NCBI RefSeq assembly: GCF_902729425.1
Contig: NZ_CACVCH010000081.1
Span: 62,001-126,000, forward strand
DNA from: Magnetospirillum sp. SS-4
Lineage (GTDB): Bacteria; Pseudomonadota; Alphaproteobacteria; Rhodospirillales; Magnetospirillaceae
DNA: 64,000 bases
Direction of reading: 5' to 3'
The notes beneath the pieces were generated by a model. It did not search any database. It was not told the origin of the DNA and saw only the letters and a list, made by a program, of their open reading frames with translations. The position numbers were made by a program, and so were the translations under genes. Shown here piece by piece: positions 45,974 through 56,010 of this stretch (its first letter is position 1; every line of letters begins with the position of its first letter).

Positions 45974-48277
45974 ATGCTGTCGCGCAATCTGGAGCAGACC
46001 CTCCACCGAGCCTTGTCCCACGCCACCGAGCGGCGGCACGAATATGCGACGCTGGAGCATCTGCTGCTGGCCTTGACCGAGGATCAGGACGCCGTGGCCG
46101 TGCTCCGGGCCTGCAACGTCGACCTCGACAAGCTGCGGCGCGATCTTGCCGATTTCATCGACACCAGCCTGGTCGACCTGATCAATCCGCGCGGTGTCGA
46201 GCCCAAGCCCACCGCCGGGTTCCAGCGGGTGGTGCAGCGCGCCGCCATCCATGTCCAGTCGTCGGGCCGCGAGGAAGTCACCGGCGCCAACGTGGTGGTG
46301 GCGCTGTTCTCGGAACGGGAAAGCCACGCCGTCTACTTCCTGCAAATGCAGGACATGACCCGTCTCGACGCCGTGAACTACATCAGCCACGGCGTCGCCA
46401 AGGCCCCCGGCCGCGGCCAGAGCCGCACCGTCCACGGCGCCGACGAGGAATCCGGGGCCGACAAGGTGGTGAAGAAGGGCCAGGACGCGCTCAACGCCTA
46501 TTGCGTCAACCTCAACAAGAAGGCGCTGGCCGGCAAGATCGATCCGCTGATCGGCCGCGACGAGGAGATCGACCGCACCATCCAGATCCTGTGTCGCCGC
46601 TCCAAGAACAACCCGCTCTATGTCGGCGATCCCGGCGTCGGCAAGACCGCCATCGCCGAGGGCCTCGCCCGGCGCATCGTCAAGGACGAGGTGCCCGAGG
46701 TGCTGGCCAACGCCACCATCTTCGCGCTGGACATGGGGGCGCTGCTGGCCGGCACCCGCTATCGCGGCGACTTCGAGGAACGCCTGAAGGCGGTGGTGAC
46801 CGAGCTGGAGAATTACGACGGCGCCATCATGTTCATCGACGAGATTCACACGGTGATCGGCGCCGGCGCCACCTCGGGCGGCTCCATGGATGCGTCGAAC
46901 CTGCTGAAGCCGTCGCTGGCCTCGGGCACGCTGCGCTGCATCGGCTCGACCACCTACAAGGAATACCGCAATCACTTCGAGAAGGACCGCGCCCTGGTGC
47001 GCCGGTTCCAGAAGATCGACGTCAACGAACCATCCATTCCCGATACCATCAAGATCCTGAACGGCATCAAGACCTACTACGAAAGCCACCACAAGGTCCG
47101 CTACACCCCCGACGCCATCAAGGCGGCGGTGGAGCTGTCGGCCAAGTACATCAACGACCGCAAGCTGCCCGACAAGGCCATCGACGTCATCGACGAGGTC
47201 GGCGCGTCGCGGATGCTGCTGCCGGAATCAAAGCGTCGCAAGACGGTGACGGTCAAGGACATCGAGGACGTGGTGGCCAAGATCGCCCGCATCCCCCCCA
47301 AGAGCGTATCGACCAACGACATGGCGGCGCTGAAGACCCTGGACCGCGACCTGAAAACCCTGGTGTTCGGCCAGGACAAGGCCATCGAGGCGCTGGCCTC
47401 GGCCATCAAGCTGGCCCGCGCCGGCCTGCGCGAGCCGGAGAAGCCCATCGGCTGCTATCTGTTCTCCGGCCCGACCGGCGTCGGCAAGACCGAGGTGGCG
47501 CGCCAGCTTGCCCGCATCATGGGGATCGAGCTGACCCGCTTCGACATGTCGGAATACATGGAGCGCCATTCGGTGTCGCGGCTGATCGGGGCGCCGCCCG
47601 GCTATGTCGGCTTTGACCAGGGCGGCCTGCTTACCGACGCCATCGACCAGCATCCCCATTCGGTGCTGCTGCTCGACGAGATCGAGAAAGCCCACCCCGA
47701 CCTGTTCAACATCCTGCTCCAGGTGATGGATCACGGCCGCCTGACCGACCACAACGGCAAGGTGGTGGATTTCCGCAACGTCATCCTGATCATGACCACC
47801 AATGCCGGCGCCGCCGATCTGGCCAGGTCGGCCATCGGCTTCGAGCGGGCCTCGCGGGAGGGCGACGACACCGACGCCATCAACCGCATGTTCACCCCCG
47901 AATTCCGCAACCGGCTGGATTCCATCATCGGCTTCGCCAATCTGACGCCGGAAATCGTCTCGCAGGTGGTGGACAAGTTCATCATGCAACTGGAAACCCA
48001 GTTGGGCGACCGTGACGTCACCATCGAACTGACCGACGAGGCCCGCGCCTGGCTGGCCCGCAAGGGCTATGACCGCTCGTTCGGCGCCCGGCCGCTGGCC
48101 CGCGTCATCCAGGAGCACATCAAGAAGCCGCTGGCCGAGGAATTGCTGTTCGGCAAGCTGGCCAAGGGCGGTGTCGTCCGCATCAAGCTTGGCGAGGACG
48201 GCAAGCTGAGCTTCGACTGCATCGCGGCGCCGCCCCACCGGCCGGCCAAGTCGCCGGTCGAGGAACTGGTGGGATAG
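45974..48277 (+). CDS. clpA: ATP-dependent Clp protease ATP-binding subunit ClpA
   Basis: ClpA is the AAA+ unfoldase that feeds ClpP in the cytoplasm. The 767-residue protein has the N-terminal repeat domain that binds ClpS. Two AAA+ modules follow, with Walker A GDPGVGKTAIAEGL (near 220) and GPTGVGKTEVARQL (near 500), Walker B MFIDEIH and LLLDEIEKAHPD, and an arginine-finger region in the second module. The length is normal. It forms an operon with clpS, and a DUF2237 gene begins 10 bases after its stop. Confidence 0.97.
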   Translation: MLSRNLEQTLHRALSHATERRHEYATLEHLLLALTEDQDAVAVLRACNVDLDKLRRDLADFIDTSLVDLINPRGVEPKPTAGFQRVVQRAAIHVQSSGREEVTGANVVVALFSERESHAVYFLQMQDMTRLDAVNYISHGVAKAPGRGQSRTVHGADEESGADKVVKKGQDALNAYCVNLNKKALAGKIDPLIGRDEEIDRTIQILCRRSKNNPLYVGDPGVGKTAIAEGLARRIVKDEVPEVLANATIFALDMGALLAGTRYRGDFEERLKAVVTELENYDGAIMFIDEIHTVIGAGATSGGSMDASNLLKPSLASGTLRCIGSTTYKEYRNHFEKDRALVRRFQKIDVNEPSIPDTIKILNGIKTYYESHHKVRYTPDAIKAAVELSAKYINDRKLPDKAIDVIDEVGASRMLLPESKRRKTVTVKDIEDVVAKIARIPPKSVSTNDMAALKTLDRDLKTLVFGQDKAIEALASAIKLARAGLREPEKPIGCYLFSGPTGVGKTEVARQLARIMGIELTRFDMSEYMERHSVSRLIGAPPGYVGFDQGGLLTDAIDQHPHSVLLLDEIEKAHPDLFNILLQVMDHGRLTDHNGKVVDFRNVILIMTTNAGAADLARSAIGFERASREGDDTDAINRMFTPEFRNRLDSIIGFANLTPEIVSQVVDKFIMQLETQLGDRDVTIELTDEARAWLARKGYDRSFGARPLARVIQEHIKKPLAEELLFGKLAKGGVVRIKLGEDGKLSFDCIAAPPHRPAKSPVEELVG

Positions 48278-48286
48278 GCGGCGGTC

Positions 48287-48697
48287 ATGCCCCGGGACGC
48301 TGGCGGCGGCGGTGGCGGCGGACGGCCCTATGCCAGACTGAACGTGCTGGGCGGGCCGCTGGAATCCTGCTCGGAACGGCCGGCGACCGGGTTCTTCCGC
48401 AACGGCTGCTGCGACACATCGGCCGAGGACCTGGGCAGTCATACCGTCTGCGTGGTGCTGACCGCCGAGTTCCTGGCCTATTCCCGCCGGATGGGCAACG
48501 ACCTGTCGACGCCGATGCCGGAATTCGGATTTCCCGGATTGCGGCAGGGAGACCGCTGGTGCCTGTGCGCGCCGCGCTGGCAGGAGGCGTTCCGGGACGG
48601 CATGGCGCCCAGGGTGGTCCTGGAGGCCACCCACGCGGCCGCCCTGGAATACTGTTCCCTGGCCGACCTGAAGCGTCATGCCGTCGAAAGCCGCTGA
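48287..48697 (+). CDS. DUF2237-family protein
   Basis: A 136-residue protein of a small conserved family of unknown function. Diagnostic stretches are NVLGGPLESCS, TGFFRNGCCDTS, HTVCVVLTAEFLAYSRRMGNDLSTP and DRWCLCAPRWQEA. It has several conserved cysteines (CC and CLC), suggesting metal or redox chemistry, though none is established. It probably belongs to the clpSA transcript. The glycine-rich N-terminus (GGGGGGG) may be flexible. Confidence 0.85.
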   Translation: MPRDAGGGGGGGRPYARLNVLGGPLESCSERPATGFFRNGCCDTSAEDLGSHTVCVVLTAEFLAYSRRMGNDLSTPMPEFGFPGLRQGDRWCLCAPRWQEAFRDGMAPRVVLEATHAAALEYCSLADLKRHAVESR

Positions 48698-48785
48698 TAC
48701 GCTTCGCCCAGCCGTATCTTGCAACCCTGAGTCCATTGCTTTCCGCCCAGGACCATAGTATGGGGGTGTGAAAGAGGAGGAGGGA

Positions 48786-50048
48786 ATGGACAGGGCTGGG
48801 CGGATTCTTCTGGTCGACAATTCCCGCGCCTATTCCGCCATCGTCGCCGGGACGTTGTCGGAACGGCTTGGTTTTTCCGTCATCCTCGCTGACAGTCTGG
48901 ACGGCGCCCGGAAGGCCCTGGAGTCCGGCGACGACGGGATCATGCTGGTTCTCAGCGGTCTGGTCCTGCCCGATGCCGACGAGCGGCAGGTGGTGGATTT
49001 CTTCGTCGGTCGGGGGCTGCCGCTGGTGGTGGTCAGCGGCGTGTTCGACACCGGCATCCGCGAACGCATCCTGGCGCGGCCGGTCATCGACTATGTCCTG
49101 AAGGACAATCCGGCCAGCGTCGATTATCTGGCGTGGCTGGTCGAGCGGATCGCCCGCAATCGCGATCTGACCGCCCTGGTGGTCGATGATTCCCGCAGCT
49201 ACCGCATGCAGATAAGCAGTCTGTTGCGGCTTTACGGCTTCTCCGTGCTGGAGGCCGACGACGGCGCCAGGGGGCTGGAGCTGATCCGGGACAATCCGCA
49301 TATCCGGCTGGCGGTCATCGACTATCAGCTTCCGGGGCTGGACGGCATTCATCTGGTCCGCCGCATCCGCGCCATTCATCCCCGCGATCGCCTCGCCATC
49401 ATCGGGATATCGTCCAGCCAGTCGAGCCGAGGGCCGATCTCGGCCCAATTCATCAAGAGCGGCGCCAACGACTACCTGAACAAGCCGTTCCTGCCCGAGG
49501 AGCTGTTCTGCCGGGTGTCGCAGAACGTGGAGAGCCTGGAAAGCATCGCGGCGCTGCGCACCCTGGCGACCACCGATTACCTGACCGGGCTGAGCAATCG
49601 CCGATCGTTCTTCGAGATCGGCCCGCGCCGGCTGGAAACCCTGGTCCAGCAGGGAGAGGGGATGTCCGTCGCCATGATCGACATCGATTTCTTCAAGCGC
49701 ATCAACGACGGCCACGGCCATGAATGCGGCGACGCCGTGCTGGTGGAGGTGGCGCGGATATTGGCCGCGTCCGTCCGCGCCGGCGATCTGGTGGCGCGGT
49801 TCGGCGGCGAGGAATTCTGCATCCTGGCCGCCGGTCTGGCGGGAGACGCCGCCATGGCCTTCTTCGAGGGTATTCGGGCGGCGGTCGAGGCCGCCGCCAT
49901 CGTCTTCAACGGCGCCCACATTCCGGTGACCATCAGCGTCGGGCTGTGCCCGGTGGCCCAGGACAGCCTGGGGGTCATGCTGGCCCAGGCTGATGCGGCG
50001 CTCTATCGGGCCAAGCAATCCGGCCGCAACAAGGTGGAGCGGGCCTGA
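48786..50048 (+). CDS. REC-REC-GGDEF response regulator (PleD-like diguanylate cyclase)
   Basis: The 420-residue protein has two receivers followed by a diguanylate cyclase. Receiver 1 (residues about 5-120) is degenerate: the acid pair is VDNS and the phosphoacceptor segment is LVLSGLVLPD. Receiver 2 (about 128-245) is intact, with VVDDS, VIDYQLPGLDG and the lysine in YLNKPFLP. GGDEF has DYLTGLSNR and RFGGEEF, with an RAGD inhibition site five residues before. In PleD one receiver acts as a dimerisation adaptor; receiver 1 probably plays that role here. The ATG at 48786 follows AGGAGGAGG. It is convergent with a chemoreceptor gene, the stops abutting. Confidence 0.93.
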   Translation: MDRAGRILLVDNSRAYSAIVAGTLSERLGFSVILADSLDGARKALESGDDGIMLVLSGLVLPDADERQVVDFFVGRGLPLVVVSGVFDTGIRERILARPVIDYVLKDNPASVDYLAWLVERIARNRDLTALVVDDSRSYRMQISSLLRLYGFSVLEADDGARGLELIRDNPHIRLAVIDYQLPGLDGIHLVRRIRAIHPRDRLAIIGISSSQSSRGPISAQFIKSGANDYLNKPFLPEELFCRVSQNVESLESIAALRTLATTDYLTGLSNRRSFFEIGPRRLETLVQQGEGMSVAMIDIDFFKRINDGHGHECGDAVLVEVARILAASVRAGDLVARFGGEEFCILAAGLAGDAAMAFFEGIRAAVEAAAIVFNGAHIPVTISVGLCPVAQDSLGVMLAQADAALYRAKQSGRNKVERA

Positions 50049-52106
50049 TCAGCCGCGTACCGTCGACAGGAAGCCATCCACCTCGCGATCCAGCGTCGCC
50101 GCCGGTCCGGCCAGATCTTCCGCCGCCCACATCACCGCGATGGCCGATCCGCAATAGCGGGCGGCCGACTGGGTCACCGCCGCCACCCCCTCGCTGACGA
50201 TCCGGGTGTCGGCGATGACTTCGTCGACACAGCCGCTGATGCGGCGGGTGACGTCGGATTGGCGGCTTACCGCCGCCGAGACCTGGGCGGCGATGTCGTC
50301 CATGCGGCGGATGGCGCCGCCGATGGAATCGATGGCCGAGACGGTGTCGGCGGTGGCGGCCTGGATGGCGGCAATCTGCTCGGCGATCTCCCGAGTGGAC
50401 TGGGCGGTCTGTTGCGCAAGCAGCTTGACCTCGCCGGCGACCACGGCGAAGCCCTTGCCGGCTTCTCCCGCCCGTTGGGCCTCGATGGCGGCGTTGAGCG
50501 CCAGCATGTTGGTGCGGCCGGCGATCTCGGATATCAGCGAAACCACCCGGTCGATACGGCCGGCGACCTCGGACAGGCTGTGAATCCGGTCGGTGGAACG
50601 GTCCAGTTCCAGCACGGCGCCTTGGACGATCAGCGACGCCTGGCCGGCGCAGCGGGTGATGTCGTCCACCGACAGGCCCAACTCGTCGGCGGCCTCGGCC
50701 ACCTTGGCGACGGTCTGGCGGCACTGGTTGGCGGCCTCGGCCACCGTCAGCGATCCGTTCTCGCCGGAATCGATGCGGGCCGCCATCCGTTCGGCGGTTT
50801 CGCGGATGGCGACCGAATTGGTGGCCACCATGTCCGAGGCGCGCTTGACCGCATCCTCGAACGAATTGGCCAGCGACAGCAGGCGGGTGCGGTTGGCCGC
50901 CTCGGTCTCGGCGCGGATGGAATGCTGCTCGGCCTGGAGGCGGACCATGGCGATGGCGTTTTCCTTGAAGACGGCGACGGCGCGCGCCATCTCGCCGATT
51001 TCATCCTTGCGGCGAATGCCGGGAACGGCGACGGCGTGGTCGCCGTTGGCCAGATGCTCCATGGCCGACTGAATCCGGCGGATGGGCTGGCTGATGCTGC
51101 GCGCCAGCACCAGGCAGGCGATCATGAACGAGATGGCCGCCAGCGATCCCACCACCGCCACCATGCGGCTGGTGGCGCGGCGCTCGGCGTCCTGGGCGGC
51201 GATGGCGTCGGCCATGCCCTGGCGAGTGAAGCCGAGTATCTGCTGCATGGCCGGTTGCAGCGCCCCGACCCCGGTGCGCAGCCCGGCCAGTTCGGTGGTC
51301 AGGGCGCGCGTCCCCTCGGCGAAGGCTCGAAGATCGGCGGCGTAGATCACCAGCAGCTTGCGGAAATCCTCGCGGGTCGAGGCGGGGAGCGGCGATCCGT
51401 CAATGGCAAGGTCGAACTGGGTGACCATGCCCTGATGGCGTCTGAGCGAGGCTTCCTCCCCGTACAGCATGAAATCGCGCTCGGCCAGCCGCAGGCGCGC
51501 CATCAGAAAGGACATCGGGCCGACATTGGGCCATTGGGCCAACTCGCTCTCGATCGCCTTGGTCGAGGCGTTGAGCTGGGCCCGGAGTCCCTGATCCTCG
51601 GTCAGGCCGAGGGCGGCCGATTGCGCCACCACCCGCTCGAATCCGGCCGCGATGGCGCCGACCTCGCTGCCTGCCCGGTTCGCCGCCTGGGTCATCGGGC
51701 CGTCCGCCGCCAGTTTCGTCACCGTATCCAGCCGCCGGCGCATCTGGTCGATTTCGCGGCGGAACGAGTCCGCGGTCGCCATGTCGCGTTCGCGCACGAA
51801 CAATTCCTGGAGGTTTTGCAAGACGGCGGCGCCGGCCCGGACGTCGCCGGCCAGATCGTTCAGGCGGCGGTAATTGTCCTGGGCGGCCAGCATGGATTCC
51901 ATATGCCGCTCGGCCAGATGGGTGACGGTGCCGTAGGTCGCCGCCGCGACCAGCGCCATCAGCACCAGCAGGCCGAACCGCAGGCGGATCGGCATGTCGC
52001 CCAGCAGCGCCATGTCGCCGCTGTCCCAGCCCTGCCGCAACCGTCGCGGCAGGGAAAGGCGGCCGGAAAGTCCGGATATCTCCGCGGTAACCGTGTCCAG
52101 ATTCAC
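50049..52106 (-). CDS. Methyl-accepting chemotaxis protein
   Basis: A 685-residue transmembrane chemoreceptor. It has membrane segments near residues 44-64 and 318-340 and a helical periplasmic sensor between them. A HAMP domain (about 341-395) and a cytoplasmic signalling domain follow, with the hairpin tip EIAGRTNMLALNAAIEAQRAGE and then GKGFAVVAGEVKLLAQQT. The four-helix-bundle-like sensor suggests a small molecule or redox-related input. The signalling region is somewhat short, with about 100 residues after the tip. A GAGAAAGG ribosome-binding site precedes the ATG at 52106. Confidence 0.93.
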   Translation of the reverse strand: MNLDTVTAEISGLSGRLSLPRRLRQGWDSGDMALLGDMPIRLRFGLLVLMALVAAATYGTVTHLAERHMESMLAAQDNYRRLNDLAGDVRAGAAVLQNLQELFVRERDMATADSFRREIDQMRRRLDTVTKLAADGPMTQAANRAGSEVGAIAAGFERVVAQSAALGLTEDQGLRAQLNASTKAIESELAQWPNVGPMSFLMARLRLAERDFMLYGEEASLRRHQGMVTQFDLAIDGSPLPASTREDFRKLLVIYAADLRAFAEGTRALTTELAGLRTGVGALQPAMQQILGFTRQGMADAIAAQDAERRATSRMVAVVGSLAAISFMIACLVLARSISQPIRRIQSAMEHLANGDHAVAVPGIRRKDEIGEMARAVAVFKENAIAMVRLQAEQHSIRAETEAANRTRLLSLANSFEDAVKRASDMVATNSVAIRETAERMAARIDSGENGSLTVAEAANQCRQTVAKVAEAADELGLSVDDITRCAGQASLIVQGAVLELDRSTDRIHSLSEVAGRIDRVVSLISEIAGRTNMLALNAAIEAQRAGEAGKGFAVVAGEVKLLAQQTAQSTREIAEQIAAIQAATADTVSAIDSIGGAIRRMDDIAAQVSAAVSRQSDVTRRISGCVDEVIADTRIVSEGVAAVTQSAARYCGSAIAVMWAAEDLAGPAATLDREVDGFLSTVRG

Positions 52107-52195
52107 CGTGCTTGCCTTTCTCTCGATGGTGCCCCTCCGGGGGGCACTATAGGGATGAAGCGAGACACTTCCGTGACCGCGATGTGACGGTTCTG

Positions 52196-52495
52196 TTACC
52201 CGCGAAACACGTCGTGCAGGCGGGCGAGTCCCAGCATGCGGTCGACTTGGCCGCGCGCCGCGTCCAAGGTGACGATTCCGTCATGGCGCCGTGCCGCGTC
52301 GCGGGCGTGCATCAGCATGCCGAGGCCGGCGGAATCGATGAAGTCCACATGGGCGAGGTCGATCACGACCCGCTTGGCCTTGCGGCTGCCGATATGGGAG
52401 AGAACCTGACGGAAACGGGGGTTCTCGGCGAAGGTGAGGCGGCCGCGCAGCGTCACCCGCAGGGCGGCGGCGGCGGGGTTGAATTCGAATTCCAT
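52196..52495 (-). CDS. STAS-domain protein (anti-sigma factor antagonist type)
   Basis: A 99-residue single STAS domain. HVDFIDSAGLGMLMHARD contains the serine that partner-switching kinases phosphorylate in SpoIIAA-like proteins. No anti-sigma kinase or phosphatase is adjacent, so partners are elsewhere. I chose the ATG at 52495, with GGGAGGA five bases upstream; the frame stays open to 52624. It lies just upstream of the chemoreceptor gene on the same strand. Confidence 0.9.
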   Translation of the reverse strand: MEFEFNPAAAALRVTLRGRLTFAENPRFRQVLSHIGSRKAKRVVIDLAHVDFIDSAGLGMLMHARDAARRHDGIVTLDAARGQVDRMLGLARLHDVFRG

Positions 52496-52648
52496 GGGGT
52501 CCTCCCGGAAGTGCCTATGCATCCCAGGCAGGTAGCAGATCGGCCGGATGCCGGCCAGTGACAGCTTCGTGTCATCATTTGCCCGATTGCGTCGGCCGGG
52601 GCGTGGCTCCATGATCCCGGCCATCGTTCAGCCGTCATCGGAAGCATC

Positions 52649-53443
52649 ATGCAGCTTTTCCTCGAAGCCCTGTTCCTTGGCCTCATCGAAGGCCTGACCG
52701 AGTTCCTGCCGATCTCCAGCACCGCCCATCTGCTTTTGGTGGGCGAGATGCTGGGCTTCGACGGCCCTCCCGGCAAGACCTTCGAGATCGTCATCCAGCT
52801 GGGCGCCATCCTGGCGGTCTGCGTTGTCTACCGCAACAGGCTGTGGGGCGTGGCGCGCAGCCTGGACAAGCCGGACTCGCAAGTCTTCGTCCGCAATATC
52901 CTGCTGGCGTTCCTGCCGGCGGCGGTGATCGGCGCGCTGGCCTACAAGCACATCAAGCAGATGCTGGACATGCCGCTGGTGCCGGCGGTGGCGCTGGTGG
53001 CGGGCGGCTTCGCCATCCTGGCCATCGAGCGGCTGGTGAAGCGATGCCGCGTCCAGCGCATCGAGGACATGTCGCCGGCCATGGCCCTGGCGGTCGGTTT
53101 CTGCCAGGTGCTGGCCATGGTTCCGGGGGTGTCGCGGTCGGGGGCGACCATCATGGGGTCCATGCTGTTGGGGGTGGAACGCCGCGTCGCCGCCGAATTC
53201 TCGTTCTTCCTGGCCATTCCCACCATGGCGGGGGCCACCGCCTACTCGCTGTACAAGAACTGGTCCAGCCTGTCCTTCGACCATGGCGCCGTCATCGCCG
53301 TCGGCTTCGCCGCCGCCTTCGTCGCGGCCATGGTGGCGGTCAAGGCCTGCATCGGCATCATCGGCCGCTATGGCTTCGCGCCGTTCGCCTGGTACCGCAT
53401 CGTCTTCGGCTCGCTGATGATCTGGATGGTCCTGTCCGGATGA
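52649..53443 (+). CDS. uppP: Undecaprenyl-diphosphatase UppP (BacA)
   Basis: This inner-membrane enzyme removes a phosphate from undecaprenyl diphosphate to recycle the lipid carrier of cell-wall synthesis and gives some bacitracin resistance. The 264-residue protein has the two family signatures, GLTEFLPISSTAHL near residue 17 and MVPGVSRSGATIMGSM near residue 155, and about eight membrane segments. The length is normal. Confidence 0.96.
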   Translation: MQLFLEALFLGLIEGLTEFLPISSTAHLLLVGEMLGFDGPPGKTFEIVIQLGAILAVCVVYRNRLWGVARSLDKPDSQVFVRNILLAFLPAAVIGALAYKHIKQMLDMPLVPAVALVAGGFAILAIERLVKRCRVQRIEDMSPAMALAVGFCQVLAMVPGVSRSGATIMGSMLLGVERRVAAEFSFFLAIPTMAGATAYSLYKNWSSLSFDHGAVIAVGFAAAFVAAMVAVKACIGIIGRYGFAPFAWYRIVFGSLMIWMVLSG

Positions 53444-53450
53444 CGGACAG

Positions 53451-53479
53451 AAAAAGGGCCGCCGGTTTCCCGGCGGCCC
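53451..53479 (-). terminator. Rho-independent terminator of the actP operon
   Basis: GGGCCGCCGG (53456-53465) and CCGGCGGCCC (53470-53479) form a perfect 10-base stem with loop TTTC. On the minus strand the stem is followed by TTTTTCTG. It lies 24 bases after the transporter stop and just after uppP, so it may stop transcription from both sides. Confidence 0.8.
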
Positions 53480-53503
53480 CAGTCGATGAATGCCCTCGTC
53501 GGC

Positions 53504-55189
53504 TTAGTGCGAGGCGGCTCCTTCGGCACCCAGGCCGGTCTCGGACCGGATCGCCTGGGCTTCGAAGGCGGCACGCTCCGCCTGGGCGCTGGGGCTGTTG
53601 TCGAGCACCGAGAACAGCCACGAGAAGAAGAAGGCGGCCGGCACCGAGAACAGGGCCGGATAGGCGAACGGGAACAGCGCTTCCTTGAAGCCGAAGCTCT
53701 GCACCCACACCGCCTTGGACAGCACCACCATGATCACCGACATCAACAGGCCGATGACGCCGCCGAGGACGGCGCCGCGGGTGGTGAGGCCGCCCCAGAA
53801 CATGGACAGCACCAGGACCGGGAAGTTGGCCGAGGCCGCCACCGAGAAGGTGAGCGCCACGATGAACGCCACGTTCTGCTTCTCGAAGATCAGGCCCAGC
53901 AGCACGGCGATGACGCCGAGACCGATGGACGAGATCTTGGAGACGGTCACTTCCTTACCTTCGGTGGCATGGCCGTGCATGATGACGCTGGCATACAGGT
54001 CGTGCGAGATCGCCGACGCGCCGGCCAGGGTCAGGCCCGACACCACCGCCAGGATGGTGGCGAAGGCCACCGCCGAGATGAAGCCGAGGAACAGGTTGCC
54101 GCCGATGGCGTGGGCCAGCCACACCGCCGCCATGTTGTTGCCGCCCTTGAGGTCGAGCGCGCCGACACCCTTGACCAGGTATTCCGGATTGGTGGCGACC
54201 ATGGTGATGGCGCCGAAGCCGATGATGAAGGTCAGGATGTAGAAGTAGCCGATGAAGCCGGTGGCGTAGAACACCGATTTGCGGGCCTCGCGGGCGTCGG
54301 GAACGGTGAAAAAGCGCATCAGGATGTGGGGCAGGCCGGCGGTGCCGAACATCAGGGCCATGCCCAGCGAGATGGCGTCCACCGGATTGGTGACCAGGGC
54401 GCCGGGGGCCATGATGGCGGTCTTCTTGGGATGGACCTCGATCGCCTTGACGAACATCTTCTCGAACGAGAAGCCGAAATGGGACATCACGCCGAAGGCG
54501 ATGAAGGTGGCGCCGCCCAGCAGCAGGCACGCCTTGATGATCTGCACCCAGGTGGTGGCGACCATGCCGCCGAAGGTGACGTAGACCATCATCAGCGCGC
54601 CGACGATCATGACGGCGTAGACGTAGTCCATGCCGAACAGCAGCTTGATCAGCTGACCCGCGCCGACCATCTGGCCGATCAGGTAGAAGATCACCACGAT
54701 CAGCGAGCCGGTGGCCGCGAAGGTGCGGATCGGCATGCGGGCGAGGCGGTAGCCGCAGACGTCGGCGAAGGTGTACTTGCCCAGGTTGCGCAGGCGCTCG
54801 GCGATCAGGAACAAGATGATCGGCCAGCCGACCAGCCAGCCCACCGAGAAGATCAGGCCGTCATAGCCCGAACCGTAGACCAGCGCGGAAATGCCCAGGA
54901 ACGAGGCCGCCGACATGTAGTCGCCGGCGATGGCCAGGCCGTTCTGGAAGCCGGTGATGCCGCCGCCGGCGGCATAGAAATCGGCGGCGGTCTTGGTGCG
55001 GCCCGCCGCCCAATAGGTGATGCCCAACGTCGCGCCGACGAAGATCACGAACATGATGATGGCGTGCCAGTTGGTGGGCTGCTTGGTCGCGCCGCCCATG
55101 TCGGCGCCGGCCGCCAGGGCGGCGGTGCCGAGAAGCGCCATGCCGCCGAAGGCCAGCGCGGACGCGATTGCGGTGTTTGTCGTCTTCAT
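53504..55189 (-). CDS. actP: Acetate/monocarboxylate sodium symporter (ActP-like)
   Basis: A 561-residue member of the sodium:solute symporter family with about 13 membrane segments after an N-terminal signal-like segment ([18 protein letters not shown]). The acetate-permease pattern includes [40 protein letters not shown] and a C-terminal hydrophilic tail. Pairing with a DUF485 gene (YjcH type) supports assignment to the ActP group, which imports acetate and similar acids. The start at 55189 overlaps the DUF485 stop by one base. Confidence 0.92.
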   Translation of the reverse strand: MKTTNTAIASALAFGGMALLGTAALAAGADMGGATKQPTNWHAIIMFVIFVGATLGITYWAAGRTKTAADFYAAGGGITGFQNGLAIAGDYMSAASFLGISALVYGSGYDGLIFSVGWLVGWPIILFLIAERLRNLGKYTFADVCGYRLARMPIRTFAATGSLIVVIFYLIGQMVGAGQLIKLLFGMDYVYAVMIVGALMMVYVTFGGMVATTWVQIIKACLLLGGATFIAFGVMSHFGFSFEKMFVKAIEVHPKKTAIMAPGALVTNPVDAISLGMALMFGTAGLPHILMRFFTVPDAREARKSVFYATGFIGYFYILTFIIGFGAITMVATNPEYLVKGVGALDLKGGNNMAAVWLAHAIGGNLFLGFISAVAFATILAVVSGLTLAGASAISHDLYASVIMHGHATEGKEVTVSKISSIGLGVIAVLLGLIFEKQNVAFIVALTFSVAASANFPVLVLSMFWGGLTTRGAVLGGVIGLLMSVIMVVLSKAVWVQSFGFKEALFPFAYPALFSVPAAFFFSWLFSVLDNSPSAQAERAAFEAQAIRSETGLGAEGAASH

Positions 55190-55524
55190 CAGCGGGATTC
55201 CTCGATGATCTGGCGGTTCATGTCGTCGAACTCGCCATTGGCGCGATAGACGTAGACGCCGGTCAGCGCGATGGCGCTGAGGATGACGCCGACGCCGATC
55301 GGGAAGCCGATGGTGGTGACGCCGCCCTCCGACAGCAAGGTGCCCAGCCACGCCTTGTTGAAGGCGATGATGAGGATGAAGCCGAAATAGATGATGAGCA
55401 TGGCCGCCGACAGCGTCCATGCGAAGGCGTTGCGCTTGCGGACCAGCTCGGCGAACTTCGGATTGTTCCGAATGTGATCGACGCTGGCGAGATGCGCAGC
55501 CGTTGGTTGATTTGATGAGCTCAC
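55189..55524 (-). CDS. DUF485 membrane protein (YjcH-like)
   Basis: A 111-residue protein with two membrane segments ([18 protein letters not shown] and [19 protein letters not shown]) and the opening [19 protein letters not shown] typical of DUF485. It almost always precedes an ActP-type symporter and may be an accessory subunit. The two genes overlap by one base, so they are translationally coupled. Confidence 0.92.
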   Translation of the reverse strand: MSSSNQPTAAHLASVDHIRNNPKFAELVRKRNAFAWTLSAAMLIIYFGFILIIAFNKAWLGTLLSEGGVTTIGFPIGVGVILSAIALTGVYVYRANGEFDDMNRQIIEESR

Positions 55525-56010
55525 TTTGACCCTCCACTTTCTATCGCCGGATACCGGTGGCGATGGGTGTTTTCGGATGCCGGTCTTACCGCCGGTTTCT
55601 ATCCTTTGAGCTTGCGGGGTGCTTGCGCACTCATTGCATGCAGGCCATGCGTCCCCCGCCTAGCTCAAGCGAGGCGTCTATTAACACCCGGCATCGAGTG
55701 CGTCAACACCAATGGCGTAGTGCCTTAGTTGTTGGTTGGTGTATTGTAGTGAATTCGACGTATTTGTGTTGTCGATCCGGTGCTTTATTTAAAGTAAATT
55801 GTAGTAAATGTATTGTTTATGCTTGATAACATCGAAGTTACATTTACTATGGCGTCTAATCTGTCCTGGAGTGCCGTATTGATCTCATAGTAATTAACTT
55901 TATGTATTCTAATGGGTAATTTCGTGGCGTATTGGCCCGTATTCGCAGGTGCACAAAAAATGCCAGAAATCCGTTGAAATATCCCGATTGGTCACTATCG
56001 TGAGCGCGAC
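55525..56010. promoter_or_regulatory. AT-rich divergent control region of DUF485-actP and the CBS-DUF294 gene
   Basis: This 486-base gap is much richer in A and T than its neighbours from about 55730 on. TAGTAAATGTA (55802-55812) and TACATTTACTA (55839-55849) are perfect 11-base inverted repeats 26 bases apart. A further AGTAAAT half site (55793-55799) lies just left. Such a set suggests a dimeric regulator with tandem sites. A short open frame at 55557-55826 looks like chance. Acetate-uptake operons are commonly under carbon control, which would fit. Confidence 0.5.
55802..55849. repeat. 11-base perfect inverted repeat
   Basis: TAGTAAATGTA and TACATTTACTA, spaced by 26 bases, sit in the control region between the DUF485 and CBS-DUF294 genes. 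The arms could be the two half sites of a looping regulator, or form a weak hairpin. Confidence 0.65.

Noticed and set aside
55557-55826. An 89-codon frame in the AT-rich gap
   Set aside because: No ribosome-binding site, no domain, and it runs across the inverted repeats of a control region.
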